NCBI RefSeq assembly: GCF_009938225.1
Contig: NZ_AP019658.1
Span: 620,001-684,000 of the forward strand
Direction: 5' to 3'
DNA length: 64,000 nt
DNA from: Vibrio ponticus
GTDB lineage: Bacteria > Pseudomonadota > Gammaproteobacteria > Enterobacterales > Vibrionaceae
Positions 36,457 to 45,755 of this stretch are shown one piece after another. A program made the translations under genes and the position numbers. The notes under the pieces were generated by a model. That model was given only the letters and a program-made list of their open reading frames with translations. It was not told the origin of the DNA and ran no database searches. Each line of letters begins with the position of its first letter. Within the stretch, counting starts at the first letter, position 1.

Positions 36457-37740
36457 ATGTCATTTGCATCACAAAATTTTTCACCAGAAGTCGTTAAGGC
36501 ATTAACAGAATGCGGTTACGAGAAATTAACCCCAATTCAGCAAAAAGCGATCCCGCTGGCTCGTCGTGGTCATGATATTCTCGCAAATGCGCAAACAGGT
36601 ACAGGTAAAACTGCAGCCTTTGCATTACCGATTGTGCAAAATATTTTGGATAAGCCTAAAAATTCGAATCGTCACCAAACTCGCGCGGTAATTCTAGCTC
36701 CGACTCGCGAACTGGCAGCTCAAATTGCGCAGAATATTCAGGATTATACCAAGTACACCGAGTTGAAAACTGTCGCGGTATACGGTGGTGCCAAGATGGC
36801 ATCGCAGGAGAAGGCTCTGCAAGCAGGTGTCGATATTCTAGTTGCAACGCCTGGTCGCTTGATTGAGCACCTAGAAATGAACAATGTATCACTCGCGAAT
36901 CTTGAGTTTCTCGTATTTGATGAAGCTGACCGTATGCTTGATATGGGCTTCATTTCAGCGATTGAAAAGATCATGTCTGGTGTAACGACTAAGCCACAAA
37001 CAATGCTGTTTTCGGCGACTTTCTCTTCTCAAATGAATACGCTAGCGGGCAAGATTCTTCGTCAGCCAAAACGCATTGCGATTTCACGCGAGAATGTTAC
37101 CGCTGACACTATTGCGCACGTAGTATACCCAGTAGAGCAAGAGCGTAAACGTGAGCTGCTTTCTGAACTTATTGGTCGTAAAAACTGGCAACAAGTGTTG
37201 GTTTTTGTGAACTACAAAGAAACCGCGAACGAACTACTCAAAGAGTTAAAATTGGATGGTATTAAAGCGGTGCTCTGCCACGGTGACAAAGCGCAAAGTG
37301 CACGTCGTCGCGCGCTTGATGAATTTAAGCAAGGTAAAGCTCGAGTAATGATTGCGACAGACGTAGCAGCTCGTGGTCTAGATATTCAGAACTTACCTCA
37401 TGTAGTCAACTTTGATATGCCTTTCCTAGCTGAAGACTATGTGCACCGTATTGGTCGTACAGGTCGTGCGGGACAAAAAGGTCATGCGGTATCTTTTGTT
37501 AACCGTGAAGAAGAGTTGACGTTGCAGCAGGTCGAATCTTTGATTGGTCAGCGTATTTATCGCAAAGAGTTGGAAGGTTATGAGCCGAAAAACCGTGATG
37601 CGCTTTTAGATAAGATGCATTCTAAACCAGCCTTTAAGAATCGTCGCTCACGTATGAATAATCCGAGCGATTCAAACCAAGGTGATGCAGAACGTCGCAG
37701 CCGCCTTTACCGCATGATCAAAGCGAAAAACGGTAAGTAG
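36457..37740 (+). CDS. DEAD-box RNA helicase, RhlE-like
   Basis: 427 aa. The helicase core is complete: Q motif (L-T-P-I-Q-Q-K-A-I-P), Walker A (A-Q-T-G-T-G-K-T), P-T-R-E-L, D-E-A-D, S-A-T, and the C-terminal H-R-I-G-R-T-G-R. The short basic C-terminal tail (R-R-S-R-M-N-N ... R-R-S-R-L-Y-R) suits RNA binding. It is closest in layout to RhlE-type helicases that act in ribosome assembly or RNA decay. AGGAAC precedes the ATG. It is monocistronic with its own terminator. Confidence 0.9.
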   Translation: MSFASQNFSPEVVKALTECGYEKLTPIQQKAIPLARRGHDILANAQTGTGKTAAFALPIVQNILDKPKNSNRHQTRAVILAPTRELAAQIAQNIQDYTKYTELKTVAVYGGAKMASQEKALQAGVDILVATPGRLIEHLEMNNVSLANLEFLVFDEADRMLDMGFISAIEKIMSGVTTKPQTMLFSATFSSQMNTLAGKILRQPKRIAISRENVTADTIAHVVYPVEQERKRELLSELIGRKNWQQVLVFVNYKETANELLKELKLDGIKAVLCHGDKAQSARRRALDEFKQGKARVMIATDVAARGLDIQNLPHVVNFDMPFLAEDYVHRIGRTGRAGQKGHAVSFVNREEELTLQQVESLIGQRIYRKELEGYEPKNRDALLDKMHSKPAFKNRRSRMNNPSDSNQGDAERRSRLYRMIKAKNGK

Positions 37741-37756
37741 TTGAAGTAGCGAGAAT

Positions 37757-37794
37757 AAAAAGAGCGAAGCATTGTCGGCTTCGCTCTTTTTTTA
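37757..37794. terminator. Bidirectional terminator, helicase / DUF2058 gene
   Basis: Stem AGAGCGAAGC/GCTTCGCTCT (37761-37770 with 37778-37787), with A-run before and T-run after. It serves convergent genes on both strands. Confidence 0.92.
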
Positions 37795-37811
37795 TCTAGT
37801 AAGTGAATTGA

Positions 37812-38333
37812 TTACCACATTAGATCATCAGGAACGACGAAGTCAGCGTATGGATCGTCTTCATCTACAATGTCTGCTTGCTTATCTTTCTGGTCAATAA
37901 TGGCGTCTTCATCACGTTGGGCGATTTTATTAGCAACCGCACTTGGGATAACAACGTAGTTTTCTCCAGAGCGTGCAATGGCTAGAATACCTTTTGCTAA
38001 CTGGTCACGTATAACTTGTTCAACATAAATCGCTTTGACAAGTGTGCCGTCAGTGAAGTTATATTTAATTTCACCATCACCTAGATCAATTTTATTCATT
38101 TCAATCAGTTGTTTGATTTGAGATTGAATTTCTTTGTTTAGGCGTTGCTCATTTTGTTGCGCGCTTAGTTCCTTATCACGTTCTTGCTGTAGGCGTTTGT
38201 TTTCTTCAACCGCAGCTTTCACTTCTCTTGCTTGGACGCGAGATTTCTTTGAACCTTTTTTTGCCTTTTTTAGCTTCTTTTCGTTAACTAAGCCCGCTTT
38301 GAGCATCTGCTCTTGAAGTGTCAGTTTTGCCAT
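37812..38333 (-). CDS. DUF2058 family protein (YaiL-like)
   Basis: 173 aa, soluble and highly charged. The first 75 residues are Lys/Glu/Gln-rich and probably a helical coil. The C-terminal half has the conserved I-K-Y-N-F-T-D-G-T-L-V-K and N-Y-V-V-I-P blocks of the DUF2058/YaiL family, followed by an acidic tail (D-E-D-D-P-Y-A-D-F-V-V-P). The molecular function of the family is not established; nucleic-acid association has been suggested. Confidence 0.88.
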   Translation of the reverse strand: MAKLTLQEQMLKAGLVNEKKLKKAKKGSKKSRVQAREVKAAVEENKRLQQERDKELSAQQNEQRLNKEIQSQIKQLIEMNKIDLGDGEIKYNFTDGTLVKAIYVEQVIRDQLAKGILAIARSGENYVVIPSAVANKIAQRDEDAIIDQKDKQADIVDEDDPYADFVVPDDLMW

Positions 38334-38620
38334 GATGTATCCGATTCAACCACAATTATATGTTTAATCTAAGCCCTCATTAGAGAGGCTTAGAGAGTTT
38401 AAGTCTTGTTATTCTACTCAGTAGGGTAGCGCAAATAAAGTAATACCTAGCCTTTGTGTCAATGAATGCAGAGTTCTATGGAGCCATCACTACCTTTGAG
38501 GATGATGGTTTTCGTTACTTTTGTCTTTTCGACTGGGTTACACGGTTGAGTTTTACATGTTATTTGGTAAGGTAATAAATGATTTTATAAAATAATTGAA
38601 ATTTCACATAAGGAGGAGTG

Positions 38621-38929
38621 ATGCTTAAATTTTATTTAATTTTGGCTATTGTTGGAACATTATTTCCATATGGTTTTTTTCTACCTTGGTTGTACGCTAA
38701 CGGTCTAGATTTTCAGCGACTATTTAGTGATATTACTGTAAATGATTTGAGTACCTTTGCTTGGGTTGATGTGCTAATTGCAGCCATTGCTTTAATTGGT
38801 TTTATATTAGTTGATGGTAAAAAACATCAAGTCACAGGGCGATGGTTAGCGATATTTACGACTCTATCTATTGGTGTTTCATGTGGGTTGCCACTATATT
38901 TATACTTTAAGGAAAAGCAAATTACTTAA
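38621..38929 (+). CDS. Small membrane protein, DUF2834-like
   Basis: 102 aa from ATG 38621, preceded by a strong AGGAGG at 38611-38616. Three hydrophobic segments are visible (about residues 3-22, 47-64 and 77-96). The N-terminal pattern (I-L-A-I-V-G-T-L-F-P-Y-G-F-F-L-P-W) resembles DUF2834 proteins. Function unknown. It ends two bases before the convergent diguanylate cyclase gene. Confidence 0.75.
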   Translation: MLKFYLILAIVGTLFPYGFFLPWLYANGLDFQRLFSDITVNDLSTFAWVDVLIAAIALIGFILVDGKKHQVTGRWLAIFTTLSIGVSCGLPLYLYFKEKQIT

Positions 38930-38931
38930 GA

Positions 38932-39756
38932 TTAGACTTGAATGTTGTAGGGATACTGCGAATCTTTAAATTTCTTCATTTCATAGAGGTTTTCATCTGC
39001 ATCACGAATCGCTTTATCGAAATTGTTGTCCTCGCAAAGCGCAGTGCCATAACTGAATTGGATATTTTCGATTTTACATGCTTGAGTAAATGTGTTGATG
39101 AATGATTCTGCTTTTTCCAAATCGACGATAGCAATAAACTCATCGCCACCGACACGAAACGCATAACCTAAATTGTCACAACAACGTATAAGTCTACGAC
39201 CAAAAATAGTCAAAACGCGGTCACCAATGTTGTGTCCTTGCACGTCATTTATTTGCTTGAATTTATCAAGATCCAGATAGAAAAGTTGATAACTATTTTT
39301 GGGAATGAGTTTTAGCGCAGAGCGTGTATAGCATTGAGTTAGATTATCTGTAAGCGAAAGCTTGTTTATCTGGCTTAGATGATTGTATAGACCGATGATG
39401 ATACAACCGTACGCGATGATAAGTATCGCTTCGTCAAGCAGGGCATCGGCAAAAGGGTAACGATTACTGACTATTCTTTCAAAGTACATGATCTCGGTGA
39501 TCGCATCATAAGTACCGTTAAAAATAGCTAGCGCCAGTCCTAACCGAATTATTTTCGAATCGGCAATCCGTTCTGTAAAAGAAGCTAGGATAATGACAAA
39601 ATAAAGGCGTGTTACTTCCAAAATATAATCATATACAGACTCCAGTTCAATTTGTAACGCAAATACTGGTGCCAGCGCTAAGATTGGTACAACGGAAAAT
39701 TTTAACGCGCTGCGGGAAAGTTCATGGGTAATTTGATTGTTGAAGAGCGTTCTCAT
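38932..39756 (-). CDS. Membrane-anchored diguanylate cyclase (GGDEF)
   Basis: 274 aa. The N-terminal half has four or so hydrophobic segments (about residues 17-35, 45-60, 70-85 and 105-122) and no recognised sensor domain. The GGDEF domain is complete: L-T-D-N-L-T-Q-C-Y-T-R, Y-L-D-L-D-K-F-K-Q-I-N-D and an intact G-G-D-E-F. The R-x-x-D inhibitory site expected five residues before GGDEF is absent; R-C-C-D lies eight residues before it. It therefore probably makes cyclic di-GMP without the usual product inhibition. A role in adhesion control with the adhesin and Tad genes is only inference from the neighbourhood. Confidence 0.9.
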   Translation of the reverse strand: MRTLFNNQITHELSRSALKFSVVPILALAPVFALQIELESVYDYILEVTRLYFVIILASFTERIADSKIIRLGLALAIFNGTYDAITEIMYFERIVSNRYPFADALLDEAILIIAYGCIIIGLYNHLSQINKLSLTDNLTQCYTRSALKLIPKNSYQLFYLDLDKFKQINDVQGHNIGDRVLTIFGRRLIRCCDNLGYAFRVGGDEFIAIVDLEKAESFINTFTQACKIENIQFSYGTALCEDNNFDKAIRDADENLYEMKKFKDSQYPYNIQV

Positions 39757-40330
39757 TTTATAGACCCGTCCGGTTATACCGCTTGTGATTATATCATGGA
39801 GATTTAAATGGTCATTGTATTAATTGCGTGGTTGTAAAATAAATATTTAGGTGACACAAATAAATGTGAGTTTACTTTAGCTTTTCACAAGTTTTTTATA
39901 AAAAGCTAAACATGAAGTAAGTGTTTTCTTACCTGATTAACTATGGAGGGGTTGAATTATAATCAATGTTGTCACTATTCTCACTAGGGGGAGGGACTTA
40001 AGCATCGTACTGTAAAATTATGGTCTATTGGGGTGGGCATCAGATCAACAATGTCATGATTGTAAAAAATAGAAATGACTGCGAATTAAGTTGGAGGTAT
40101 TGACTAGATGAATTCCATAATGAAGTGTAGATGACTAAGTCTTCGCTTTGTACTTAGCGTACTTGATTGAGAAAATTATTCCGGCGAGTGTTAGGGTTCG
40201 TCCTGAATAATATAGATTTGTAATGGTAGGCGATATTGTGTGCAGTTAGGTGCATTTGGCTAAGTTTTTCTAGCAGAAAAGCGAGCTAAGGAATACAATT
40301 CTGTTTTTCCACTTTGTAGTATTTTGTTAC
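39757..40330. other. Intergenic region without a supportable gene
   Basis: 574 bases, AT-rich. A perfect 10-bp inverted repeat, TTTAGCTTTT (39876-39885) with AAAAGCTAAA (39901-39910), could form a hairpin. Several GGAGG-like runs occur, but each is followed by only a few codons. The promoters of the cyclase gene and the 40331 gene must lie here. Confidence 0.5.
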
Positions 40331-40588
40331 ATGAATAGAGCAAATGTTGCAGGGACAATCGTAGCCTTAACGGGCTTTGCGGCGTTTCTATTTTTATTTG
40401 CATCGGGAACCCATGTTCCAGTGATGTATTGGCCAAACGAAGCGTTGCAGGGACTTGCATTTACCTTCGCTTGGGGGTTAGGTGTACCGAGTTATTTAGC
40501 CTATGCATTGTCGATTGGTTTGATGGCGGCAGTGTTTTATAGTTTCTTTCGTATCGGGAAACGCTTGACCCAACTATTACTCAAGTAA
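40331..40588 (+). CDS. Small hypothetical membrane protein (85 aa)
   Basis: Two hydrophobic helices (about residues 7-28 and 56-74) flank a polar stretch with Tyr-Trp-Pro. The C-terminus is basic, which suggests an inner-membrane protein with a cytoplasmic tail. No clear ribosome site precedes the ATG. A good terminator follows, supporting a real gene. The family was not recognised. Confidence 0.6.
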   Translation: MNRANVAGTIVALTGFAAFLFLFASGTHVPVMYWPNEALQGLAFTFAWGLGVPSYLAYALSIGLMAAVFYSFFRIGKRLTQLLLK

Positions 40589-40616
40589 CTACGCTTAAGT
40601 AGCGATTATGATTAGA

Positions 40617-40647
40617 AAAGCCCAACTGAAAAGTTGGGCTTTTTGCT
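40617..40647. terminator. Terminator with GAAA tetraloop
   Basis: Stem AGCCCAACT/AGTTGGGCT (40619-40627 with 40632-40640), GAAA loop, T-run on the plus strand and A-run before it. It serves the 40331 gene and probably the convergent small gene on the minus strand. Confidence 0.92.
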
Positions 40648-40789
40648 AGTTTTTAATCTCGCTCGCCTTTTGAGCTTGCTTAACGAGAGCTTGGCGTTCA
40701 GCTTCCTTGCCTGAAATCATTTGATTGTCCTTCGTTTCCTCTGCCTCAATGTGCTGAGGAGCAAATACATAGTATTTATTCACGATCAT
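40646..40789 (-). CDS. Small conserved-looking protein (47 aa), unrecognised
   Basis: The frame starts M-I-V-N-K-Y-Y-V-F-A-P-Q-H-I-E and ends K-A-S-E-I-K-N before TAG. AGAGG lies seven bases before the ATG on the minus strand. The stop falls at the base of the shared terminator, which is where a gene end is expected. The protein is soluble, with a hydrophobic start and a charged, probably helical C-terminal half. Function unknown. The support is the ribosome site, the terminator and sensible composition. Confidence 0.6.
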   Translation of the reverse strand: MIVNKYYVFAPQHIEAEETKDNQMISGKEAERQALVKQAQKASEIKN

Positions 40790-40962
40790 AAACAACCTCT
40801 ATAGTGGCTTGTTGCTTGTATAGCTGAGAACCTTAATAGTTCGTGATGCTGACGATAGGCGATGTTGCAGAGCTATACATCATCCCCATGATATAAATTT
40901 TAGGCGTAGATCACAGGTTTAGATAGGGCGTCGGGGGGAGGAGATTTGATTGAAATGAGCAA

Positions 40963-40994
40963 TAAAAAAGGCTGATATTCAATATCAGCCTTTG
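40963..40994 (-). terminator. Terminator of the zwf-pgl-gnd operon
   Basis: Near-perfect palindrome AAAGGCTGATATT/AATATCAGCCTTT around a central C, with a T-run on the minus strand. It is 17 bases after the gnd stop. Confidence 0.85.
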
Positions 40995-41011
40995 AATCGG
41001 TAACTTAACGG

Positions 41012-42460
41012 TTATACATCGTAAGTTGTTGAAGCAGTGTTACCACCAGTACCAGTCCAGTTAGTGTGGAAGAATTCACCACGTGCACGGTCTGTACGTT
41101 CGTAAGTGTGAGCACCGAAGTAGTCACGTTGAGCTTGCAGCAAGTTAGCTGGTAGACGTGCAGTCGTGTAACCATCTAGGAAGGTTAGTGCAGAAGTCGT
41201 ACATGGCATTGGGATGCCGTTTTCTAGTGACTTAGCTGCCACTTTACGCCATGCGTTTAGGCTGCTTTGTAGGATGTTTTTGAAGTACTCATCTGAACCT
41301 AGGAATGCAAGTTCTGGGTTCGCTTCGTACGCATCACGGATGTTACCTAGGAATGCGCTGCGGATGATACAACCACCACGCCACATTAGTGCTACGTTAC
41401 CGTAGTTTAGGTCCCAACCATTTTCGTTTGAAGCTTCACGCATTAGCATAAAGCCTTGTGCGTAAGAGATGATCTTAGACGCAAGTAGCGCTTGGCGTAG
41501 AGCGTCAACCCACTCTTGCTTATCACCTTCAACTGGCGCAATAGTCTTACCGAATAGTTGCTCAGCTTCAACACGCTGGTCTTTCAGCGCAGATAGGCAA
41601 CGTGCGAATACTGACTCAGAGATAAGCGTTAGTGGAATGCCTAGGTCAAGTGCGTTGATACCTGTCCATTTGCCGGTACCTTTTTGGCCCGCTGTATCTA
41701 GGATCTTCTCAACTAGCGCTTCGCCGTCTTCATCTTTGTAGCCAAGGATGTCAGCAGTGATTTCTACAAGGTAGCTGTTTAGCTCAGTTTGGTTCCATTC
41801 AGCAAACACAGCCTGCATCTCATCAGCAGACATACCCAGACCATCTTTCATGAACTGGTAAGCTTCAGTGATAAGCTGCATGTCGCCGTATTCGATACCG
41901 TTGTGTACCATTTTAACGAAGTGACCAGCGCCATCGTTACCAACCCAGTCACAGCAAGGCTCGCCAGCATCAGTTTTTGCTGAGATAGCTTGGAAGATAG
42001 GCTTAACCGCTTCCCAAGCTTCAGGTGCGCCGCCAGGCATGATAGAAGGACCAAAGCGAGCACCTTCTTCACCACCAGACACGCCCGTACCGATAAAGTG
42101 GATGCCTTTCTCGCGAAGCGCTGCAACGCGACGGTTTGTGTCAGGGTAGTTAGTGTTACCACCATCAATGATGATGTCGCCTTTGTCTAGTAGCGGAGTT
42201 AGTGCGTCGATAAATGCATCAACAACGTCACCAGCGCGAACCATAAGCATCACTTTACGTGGTGTTTCTAGCTTCTCTACTAATTCTTCTAGTGAGTATG
42301 CGCCAACGATGTTGGTATCTTTCGCTGGACCTTCTAGAAACTCGTCTACTTTCGCAGCTGTACGGTTATGAGCTACCACTTTAAAGCCGTGGTCGTTCAT
42401 GTTTAGGATAAGGTTTTGACCCATAACTGCTAGGCCAATTACACCGATATCACCTTTCAT
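41012..42460 (-). CDS. gnd: 6-phosphogluconate dehydrogenase (decarboxylating)
   Basis: 482 aa, cytosolic. It converts 6-phosphogluconate to ribulose 5-phosphate, CO2 and NADPH. The N-terminal NADP-binding fold is G-L-A-V-M-G-Q-N-L. I-I-D-G-G-N-T-N-Y-P-D-T and the substrate signature G-V-S-G-G-E-E-G-A-R-F-G-P-S-I-M-P-G-G are intact. The C-terminal all-helical domain is full length. It is the last gene of the zwf-pgl-gnd operon, 34 bases after pgl, so the complete oxidative pentose phosphate branch is encoded together. Confidence 0.97.
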   Translation of the reverse strand: MKGDIGVIGLAVMGQNLILNMNDHGFKVVAHNRTAAKVDEFLEGPAKDTNIVGAYSLEELVEKLETPRKVMLMVRAGDVVDAFIDALTPLLDKGDIIIDGGNTNYPDTNRRVAALREKGIHFIGTGVSGGEEGARFGPSIMPGGAPEAWEAVKPIFQAISAKTDAGEPCCDWVGNDGAGHFVKMVHNGIEYGDMQLITEAYQFMKDGLGMSADEMQAVFAEWNQTELNSYLVEITADILGYKDEDGEALVEKILDTAGQKGTGKWTGINALDLGIPLTLISESVFARCLSALKDQRVEAEQLFGKTIAPVEGDKQEWVDALRQALLASKIISYAQGFMLMREASNENGWDLNYGNVALMWRGGCIIRSAFLGNIRDAYEANPELAFLGSDEYFKNILQSSLNAWRKVAAKSLENGIPMPCTTSALTFLDGYTTARLPANLLQAQRDYFGAHTYERTDRARGEFFHTNWTGTGGNTASTTYDV

Positions 42461-42494
42461 TGTCTTTCTCCAATTGTGTCGTACGACGCTCGCC

Positions 42495-43211
42495 TTACGC
42501 GATTTTTGCTGCTGCGTCTGAATCTAAGTACCACTCGGTTGCGCCAGCGTTAGACTGGATTTTTGCTGCAGGGTAAGGCAGCTCACTCGCCGGAGTAGTG
42601 TGAATTTCGTTTACGATGTCAACTTTACCTGCGCCAAGCACGAGGTAGCTGATGCGTTTCGCCGCTTCTAAAACCTTAGCCGTTTTTGAAACGCGGATTT
42701 GACCAGATTCTGGATGAGAAGCCAGTACTGATAGATTCTCATCTTGGTAGTTAGTTACGCCAGGGAACAGTGATGCTGTATGACCATCTGCACCAACACC
42801 AAGTAAGATCCAATCAAATACAGGCGTACCATTTTCGCATGGGATAACCGCTGCCATCTCCTGCGCAAAGCGCTCTGCTTCTACTTCAGGCTGTTCTTCA
42901 CCGCGAATACGGTGAATGTTTTCAGCAGGAATAGCCACTTGGCTAAACAGGAGCGTGTTAGCTTCGCCGTAGTTGCTTTCAGCGTCATCCGGCGCAACAC
43001 AGCGCTCATCACCCCACCAGAAGTGTAGGTTTTGCCACTGAATAGATTCAGCGTATGGCTGGCTTGCAAGCAGCTTAAACAGCATTTTTGGCGTGCTGCC
43101 ACCTGATAGAGAAATATGCACTGGGCGACTTTGTTCGCTGTATGCTTTCATATCGTTTGCTAGGCTTTCAACAACCTGCTCGGCAGTATCAAAGATCTTA
43201 TGGTTGATCAT
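42495..43211 (-). CDS. pgl: 6-phosphogluconolactonase
   Basis: 238 aa, cytosolic, of the NagB-related Pgl/DevB type. It hydrolyses 6-phosphogluconolactone. Motifs: L-S-G-G-S-T-P-K near residue 35 and W-W-G-D-E-R-C-V near residue 66, plus [15 protein letters not shown]. The start overlaps the zwf stop by four bases (ATGA), indicating translational coupling. Confidence 0.96.
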   Translation of the reverse strand: MINHKIFDTAEQVVESLANDMKAYSEQSRPVHISLSGGSTPKMLFKLLASQPYAESIQWQNLHFWWGDERCVAPDDAESNYGEANTLLFSQVAIPAENIHRIRGEEQPEVEAERFAQEMAAVIPCENGTPVFDWILLGVGADGHTASLFPGVTNYQDENLSVLASHPESGQIRVSKTAKVLEAAKRISYLVLGAGKVDIVNEIHTTPASELPYPAAKIQSNAGATEWYLDSDAAAKIA

Positions 43212-44710
43212 AGTTCACAGTAATCCGTGTCTGTAAGGTTTTTACAAGGGTAGCGCCACGCGCGTCCATCTCTTTGTAGTAAATCGTCGGACTCTTTTGG
43301 TCCCCAAGTACCACAAGCGTAACCAAATAGCGATTGTGGATCTTGTTTGAAATCGAGAATCGGCTGAACGTACTTCCAACAAGCTTCTACCGCGTCGCTA
43401 CGTGCAAATAGAGTTGCATCACCGTTTAGTGCATCGAGCAATAGACGCTCGTACGCAGTCAGCATTTGCGTTTCTTGTAGATCCGCGTAGTGGAAGTTCA
43501 TCTTCACTTCTTTCGCTTTGAAGCCCGCCCCCGGTTGTTTGAGACCAAAGCTCATTTGAATGCCTTCATCTGGCTGAATACGGATGATGAGTTTGTTCTC
43601 AGGTGCGTCCTGACCAAATACTGGGTGCGGCGTGTTCTTAAAGTGGATAACCACTTCAGTCACGCGAGTAGGTAAGCGTTTACCAGTGCGCACATAGAAA
43701 GGAACACCGTTCCAACGCCAGTTGTTGATATACGCTTTCAAGCCAACATAGGTTTCAGTACGAGAGTCTTCAGCAACACCTGGCTCTTCACGGTAGCCAA
43801 CTAAGTGTTGACCACGGACATCAGAGGCGGTGTATTGACCCAGTACAAGGTTGTTGCGTAGGTCGTGCTCATCTAACGGTTTTAGACATTGCAGCACTTT
43901 AACCACTTCATCACGCATTGAATCAGCGTTGATTTGTGCTGGCGGTTCCATACCGACCATGGCAAGTACTTGCAGTAGGTGGTTTTGGAACATGTCACGC
44001 ATCGCGCCAGAACCGTCGTAGTAACCGCCACGCTCTTCAACGCCTAAGAATTCAGCGCCAGTGATTTCAACGTAATCAATAAAGTTACGGTTCCACAGTG
44101 GCTCAAACATCGCGTTAGAGAAACGGAAAACAAGCAGGTTTTGAACCGTTTCTTTACCTAGATAATGGTCGATGCGGTAAATTTGGTGCTCTTGGAAGTG
44201 TTCGTGGATATCTTTATCCAACTGACGAGCCGACTCTAAGTCATAGCCGAATGGTTTTTCGATGATGATGCGTTTCCAGCCATCTTCTTCGCTGTTTAGA
44301 CCGTGTGCGGCTAGGCTTGCAGGAATAACGCTGTAAAGGCTTGGTGGTGTCGCAAGGTAGAACAAAGTATTGCGTTGTTCGAATGCGTATTCGTTGCCAA
44401 TTTCGTCTAGGCGTGCGGTTAGCTTGCTGTAATCAGCGCTATCCGAAGTGTTAATTGCTTGGTAATGCAGGTGATTAATAAAAGCGTCGAGTGTTGCAGG
44501 TTCGGTTTTTTCCATTTCCTGCAGAGAATGCTTTAGTTTTTCACGGTAAGACTCGTCGCTGTATTCAGTGCGGCTTACGCCTAAAATAGCGAAGTTGTCA
44601 GGAAGCTGCTTGTTCGCGTAGAGGTGGTATAAGGCTGGGATCAACTTACGGTATGTTAAGTCGCCCGAAGCACCAAAAATTACGATGCTACTGTTTTCTG
44701 GAATTACCAT
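43208..44710 (-). CDS. zwf: Glucose-6-phosphate 1-dehydrogenase
   Basis: 500 aa from the ATG giving M-V-I-P-E-N-S-S. Its ribosome site AAGGGA lies just upstream, whereas the longer frame to 44767 adds an unlikely basic extension. NADP site [10 protein letters not shown]. Active site R-I-D-H-Y-L-G-K-E with the catalytic His region intact. It catalyses the first, committing step of the oxidative pentose phosphate pathway and is the first gene of the zwf-pgl-gnd operon. Confidence 0.96.
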   Translation of the reverse strand: MVIPENSSIVIFGASGDLTYRKLIPALYHLYANKQLPDNFAILGVSRTEYSDESYREKLKHSLQEMEKTEPATLDAFINHLHYQAINTSDSADYSKLTARLDEIGNEYAFEQRNTLFYLATPPSLYSVIPASLAAHGLNSEEDGWKRIIIEKPFGYDLESARQLDKDIHEHFQEHQIYRIDHYLGKETVQNLLVFRFSNAMFEPLWNRNFIDYVEITGAEFLGVEERGGYYDGSGAMRDMFQNHLLQVLAMVGMEPPAQINADSMRDEVVKVLQCLKPLDEHDLRNNLVLGQYTASDVRGQHLVGYREEPGVAEDSRTETYVGLKAYINNWRWNGVPFYVRTGKRLPTRVTEVVIHFKNTPHPVFGQDAPENKLIIRIQPDEGIQMSFGLKQPGAGFKAKEVKMNFHYADLQETQMLTAYERLLLDALNGDATLFARSDAVEACWKYVQPILDFKQDPQSLFGYACGTWGPKESDDLLQRDGRAWRYPCKNLTDTDYCEL

Positions 44711-45274
44711 CATCTTTCCCTTAAAACGAGGTAGTAACTGCGTGCCTAAGATGGCTTTCTTATTCAAATTTCTAGGAAAGCAACCCTATCAACGACACCT
44801 CAAAATTGATAATCGATGATACCTATATGATTGATAGGTAAAACCGAATCGAATTGAGTCATCACTCAATCCGGCGCTGTATTGTCTACGACTATTTGAT
44901 TTACATCAACTACCTAGCAATCAATTGGTCAATATATGACAGTTCTTTTTGCCTAGGTTTTTGACGGGCAAAAAATACCTTTTTATTATCAGTTAATTAG
45001 AACACGTCCAACCTGTACAAACGATTGCTCATATTTTGTATAAAAGAGTAATCTGTTGGTTAGTATAGGTAGAGCAAGGGCAATTATCTGCTTTAGTTTG
45101 GTGGTTAAAGCACATAATAAATAGGGTTATTGCAGGGGGGCAGACCAATTTTGAAACAATTGGGTGGTCGCTTTGTGGTGCGGAATTGTCTTTCTTTCCG
45201 GTAGAATTGTGTCCAATACGTTAACAAATACACCAAGTTTTCGAACATAAGCCCTTTAAGTAAAGGAATACACA
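44711..45274. other. Divergent intergenic region zwf / cytochrome b562 gene
   Basis: About 560 bases without a gene. Repeats of one motif lie 75-128 bases before zwf: CCTATCAA (44785-44792) with TTGATAGG (44831-44838), and ACCTAT (44821-44826) with ATAGGT (44834-44839). These could be binding sites for a zwf regulator. A weak hairpin CCAATT/AATTGG lies at 45145-45163. No assignable promoter. Confidence 0.45.
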
Positions 45275-45658
45275 ATGATAAGAAAAATCGTATTGCTCTC
45301 CGCGTTATTTACCAGTCAAGCATTTGCCGCCGATTATGATTTAAAATCGGCAATGAAACAGATGAAGCTCGACTTTAAACAAGCGGCAGAGGCGCAAAGT
45401 GTTGAAGAGATGCAAACGGCTATCGACAGTTTTTCCCGTTTGATTACTCAATCTCAATCGGCTGCTTACCCACCAGAAAAGCAAAACTTATACATAGAGG
45501 GCTTTAATAAGCTTTCCTTATCAATCGAGGCTATCAATCAAGAGTTACAACAGGGTGATTTAAAAGGCGCGAAGCAAGAGCTTAAGGTAATCGATGGACT
45601 TCGTGAAGAGTACCACGATAAGCGCAACCCAAGTATTTGGAGCAAGATTTTTGGCTAA
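45275..45658 (+). CDS. Cytochrome b562 family periplasmic protein
   Basis: 127 aa. Signal peptide residues 1-18 (ending A-F-A), giving a mature protein of about 109 residues, as in E. coli CybC. Both haem-ligand positions align: Met9 of the mature chain (S-A-M-K-Q-M) and the His in E-E-Y-H-D-K near the C-terminus. The protein is predicted as a four-helix bundle. The physiological role of b562 is not settled. AAAGGAATACACA precedes the ATG. It is followed by a terminator, so monocistronic. Confidence 0.82.
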   Translation: MIRKIVLLSALFTSQAFAADYDLKSAMKQMKLDFKQAAEAQSVEEMQTAIDSFSRLITQSQSAAYPPEKQNLYIEGFNKLSLSIEAINQELQQGDLKGAKQELKVIDGLREEYHDKRNPSIWSKIFG

Positions 45659-45705
45659 ATCGCCCATATTTCATAGATTTAACCTGCGATGATTGCTTTT
45701 AGTTT

Positions 45706-45746
45706 TAAGTAGAGAGAATATCACAAGTTAATCTCTCTACTTTTTA
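45706..45746 (+). terminator. Terminator after the cytochrome b562 gene
   Basis: An 11-bp stem AAGTAGAGAGA/TCTCTCTACTT (45707-45717 with 45732-45742) followed by T-residues. It ends ten bases before the next gene. Confidence 0.82.
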
Positions 45747-45755
45747 GGTTATATC

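Noticed and set aside
38462..38575. Short open frame of about 37 codons between the DUF2058 and DUF2834 genes
   Set aside because: The composition looks coding-like but there is no ribosome site and no recognisable similarity. It may be a gene remnant, but support is too thin.
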